Below are positions 62,135 to 64,000 of a DNA stretch of 64,000 nt, in pieces. Position numbers and translations under genes: made by a program. Below the pieces are notes generated by a model. It was given only the letters and a program-made list of their open reading frames with translations, searched no databases and had not been told where the DNA came from. The DNA lies in NCBI RefSeq assembly GCF_011758805.1, contig NZ_JAANOW010000005.1:310001-374000 (forward strand), read 5' to 3'. The first letter of the stretch is position 1. Each line of letters opens with the position of its first letter. This DNA is from Mycolicibacterium fluoranthenivorans. GTDB taxonomy: Bacteria; Actinomycetota; Actinomycetes; Mycobacteriales; Mycobacteriaceae.

Positions 62135-63333
62135 ACGCCATCCCGGAACCCACGCTGGCCCGTATCGATGCGCTGCTGGCAGATATCGACGCCGACCTGG
62201 CCGCGCACTATCCAGGCGACCGCCCCGAGGCGCAGCCGGCGCACACCGTGTACGTCAGCGCGGCCGACGCCTCCGCGGACACCCCCGCGATCTGGGGGAC
62301 GGCGGCGCTCGAGCTGCTGGATCGGCACGCCTCGGTACTGCTCGAACTGGGCGACCCCGCCGTCCTGGAGTTGGTGCGGCGCCGGCTGTCCACCGCGCCG
62401 ATCGCCGATCTGCGGCTGGACTTCGAGGACGGCTACGGCCGGCGCGGCGATACCGTCGAAGATGACGACGCCGTCCGCGCCGGACACACCCTGCGCGCGC
62501 TCGGCCTGGGCAGCTGCGGTATCCGTTTCAAAGGGCTGACCCTGGCCGACCGCCCGCGTGCGGTACGCACCCTGGAACTGGTGCTCGACGGCGGGCTACC
62601 GGAGGGCTTCGTGTTCACCGTGCCGAAACTGCGCGCGGCCGAGCAGATCACCGCGACAGTATGGCTGTGCGAGGCGCTCGAGCATGCGCATGGGTTACCC
62701 GCCCGCGCATTGCGGTTCGAGTTGCAGATCGAGAGTCCGCAGGCGGTACTCGGTGCCGACGGCACCGCCACCTTGGCCCGGGCCCTGCACATGGCCGAAG
62801 GTCGTTGCACCGGACTGCATTACGGCACCTACGATTACAGCGCCGCGTGCGGCATCACCCCGCAGAACCAATCGCTGGAGCATCCGGTGGCCGATCACGC
62901 CAAGGCCGTCATGCTGGCCGCGGCGGCCCAGACCGGGGTGTGGGTGGCCGACGGTTCCACCCAGGTGAATCCGGTGGGCACCGATACCCAAGTGGAACAA
63001 GCGATCCGACGACACCACAGACTGGTGACCCGTTCCCTGGAACGCGGTTTCTACCAGGGCTGGGATATGCACCCGGGCCACCTGGTGACGCGCTGGCTGG
63101 CGACGTTCACCTTCTTCCGGACTGCACTGGTCGCCGCGGCCCCGCGTCTGCAGGCCTATCTGGACCGGCGCGGCGGGGCGGTGGTCGACGAGCCGGCCAC
63201 CGCCGAGGCGCTGGCCGCCGTGGTGCTGCGTGGACTCGACTGCGGCGCCTTCGGTGTCGACGAGGTACTGGCCCAGGCTCCGGGCGCGGACCTCGCGACC
63301 CTGCGCGCATTGAAGGCCCGCACGCACTCCTGA
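62131..63333 (+). CDS. CitE/HpcH-like aldolase-fold protein (DUF6986)
   Basis: 400-aa TIM-barrel protein of the citrate lyase beta/HpcH aldolase superfamily, matching the DUF6986 group as I remember it. Metal- and substrate-site blocks are DLRLDFEDGYGRRGD, RFELQIESPQAVL, GLHYGTYDYSAACGI and GWDMHPGHLVTRW. Probably cleaves or ligates a malyl/ureido-type C-C bond. GTG overlaps the dapC stop, indicating coupling. A hydantoin-type racemase converges on it; in actinobacteria such genes often sit with purine or ureide breakdown. Confidence 0.8.
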   Translation: MNAIPEPTLARIDALLADIDADLAAHYPGDRPEAQPAHTVYVSAADASADTPAIWGTAALELLDRHASVLLELGDPAVLELVRRRLSTAPIADLRLDFEDGYGRRGDTVEDDDAVRAGHTLRALGLGSCGIRFKGLTLADRPRAVRTLELVLDGGLPEGFVFTVPKLRAAEQITATVWLCEALEHAHGLPARALRFELQIESPQAVLGADGTATLARALHMAEGRCTGLHYGTYDYSAACGITPQNQSLEHPVADHAKAVMLAAAAQTGVWVADGSTQVNPVGTDTQVEQAIRRHHRLVTRSLERGFYQGWDMHPGHLVTRWLATFTFFRTALVAAAPRLQAYLDRRGGAVVDEPATAEALAAVVLRGLDCGAFGVDEVLAQAPGADLATLRALKARTHS

Positions 63334-63346
63334 TTCGCCGAACGTG

Positions 63347-64000
63347 TCAGAGCGCGGTGTATTGCTTCTCCGGCGGTGCCGCGAACTCGCCCCGCTTGGA
63401 TGTCCGCAGCCCCAGGGTGACCAGCGACTGCACCGTCAGCGTCGCCGCTGTCACCCCGTCGATCACCGGCACACCGAGATCGGCCGAGATGGCGGCGCAC
63501 ATATCGGCCATCCCCGCACAACCCAGCACGATGGCATCGGAGTCGTCGGTCTCCAGCGCCTCCCGGCAGGCCTCGGTGATGATCTTGCGGGCATCGGGAT
63601 CGGTCTCCAGGTCCAGCACCGCGATCTCGCACGCATGTATTCCTCGGCAGAACCGTTGCATGCCATAGTGTTCGGCCAGATCGGCAGCCCGCCCCATGGT
63701 GCGTGCCAGGGTGGTGACCACGCTGAAGCCGCGGCCCAGATGACTGGCGGTGTGCATGGCCGCCTCGGCGATGCCGATCACCGGTCCGCGGGCCACCTCG
63801 CGGGCCGCGTCCAAGCCGGGGTCGCCGAAGCAGGCGATGACGTAGCCGTCCACGCCGTGGGCCTCACCACGCGTGACGGCGTCGAGCAAGCCGGGCACGC
63901 TCATCGCCTCGTCGTAGTGACTCTCGATCGAGGGTGGGCCGAATTCTGAGGTGACCCCGACGATTTCGGTTCCCGGACCGGCCACCGCCCGGGCGCACGC
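63347..64000 (-). CDS. Asp/Glu/hydantoin racemase family protein (5' cut by window)
   Basis: Partial gene: the frame (ACARAVAGPGTEIVGVTSEFG) continues to the last base, so the true N-terminus lies beyond 64000. The visible 217 residues contain GYVIACFGDPGLDAAREVARGPVIGI (first Cys), SVVTTLARTMGRAADLAEH and SDAIVLGCAGMADMCAAISADLG (second catalytic Cys). This is the two-Cys arrangement of cofactor-independent racemases such as hydantoin and allantoin racemase. It ends EKQYTAL. It converges on the CitE-like gene with a 13-base gap. Confidence 0.88.
   Translation of the reverse strand, partial: ACARAVAGPGTEIVGVTSEFGPPSIESHYDEAMSVPGLLDAVTRGEAHGVDGYVIACFGDPGLDAAREVARGPVIGIAEAAMHTASHLGRGFSVVTTLARTMGRAADLAEHYGMQRFCRGIHACEIAVLDLETDPDARKIITEACREALETDDSDAIVLGCAGMADMCAAISADLGVPVIDGVTAATLTVQSLVTLGLRTSKRGEFAAPPEKQYTAL

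Overview
The window is high-GC actinobacterial DNA. Its gene content and order point to a non-tuberculous, probably rapidly growing Mycobacterium (Mycolicibacterium-type). As I remember it, the conserved backbone follows the M. tuberculosis Rv0903c-Rv0858c order in inverted orientation: prrA-prrB, gltA2, pdxH, citA, fprB with its diiron partner, serC, sepH, trmH-like, cspB, moaA-moaD, rpfA, moaE-mog-moaC, the WYL protein with the XPB helicase, fadB-fadA and dapC. The usual PE/PPE genes of that region are absent. No rRNA, tRNA, CRISPR array, insertion sequence, integrase or phage gene was seen.

Layout. 1-5042: two-component system prrA (cut by the left edge) and prrB, an LppU-like membrane protein, an FKBP isomerase, DUF2630 and a phytoene-dehydrogenase-like oxidoreductase. 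5031-11176: drug-efflux MFS with MarR, gltA2, two tandem TetR paralogues, a second MFS, and a 30-bp tandem repeat. 11124-18544: pdxH, citA, a P450, a VOC protein, and a YkoE/YkoD/YkoC ECF importer with an overlapping P-loop kinase. 18546-27938: ferredoxin-reductase fusion plus AurF-like diiron oxygenase, an SPFH-type lipoprotein, serC, sepH, an SpoU methyltransferase, MarR and small conserved proteins. 28018-36787: MFS/DUF2771 pair, GST-like protein, cspB, and the molybdopterin genes flanking rpfA, which has a CRP-like site and a c-di-AMP (ydaO) riboswitch leader. 36872-40829: WYL-domain protein and XPB helicase.

40826-54957 is a roughly 14-kb accessory stretch between the helicase and fadB. 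It holds an OhrR-like regulator with a three-arm operator, a cupin, an SDR, an MFS overlapping a LysR gene, an SDR/SnoaL deletion chimera, an LLM-class oxidoreductase, a secreted repeat protein, an adenylating ligase, two paralogous secreted lipases, two PPOX-fold proteins, and a TetR/FAD-monooxygenase pair with two operators. 55010-64000: fadB-fadA, an Old-Yellow-Enzyme flavoprotein, a SnoaL-TetR operon with an operator inside a consensus promoter, dapC with a CitE-like lyase, and an Asp/Glu/hydantoin racemase cut by the right edge.

Several units appear to work together: fatty-acid beta-oxidation (fadBA), molybdenum cofactor assembly (moaA, moaD, moaE, mog, moaC), an HMP/thiamine-type vitamin importer, and a reductase-oxygenase electron-transfer pair with no known substrate. 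Many genes start 6-8 nt after a TANNNT -10 box, which suggests frequent leaderless transcription. All functional calls come from reading motifs and remembered family sequences; no database search was run.
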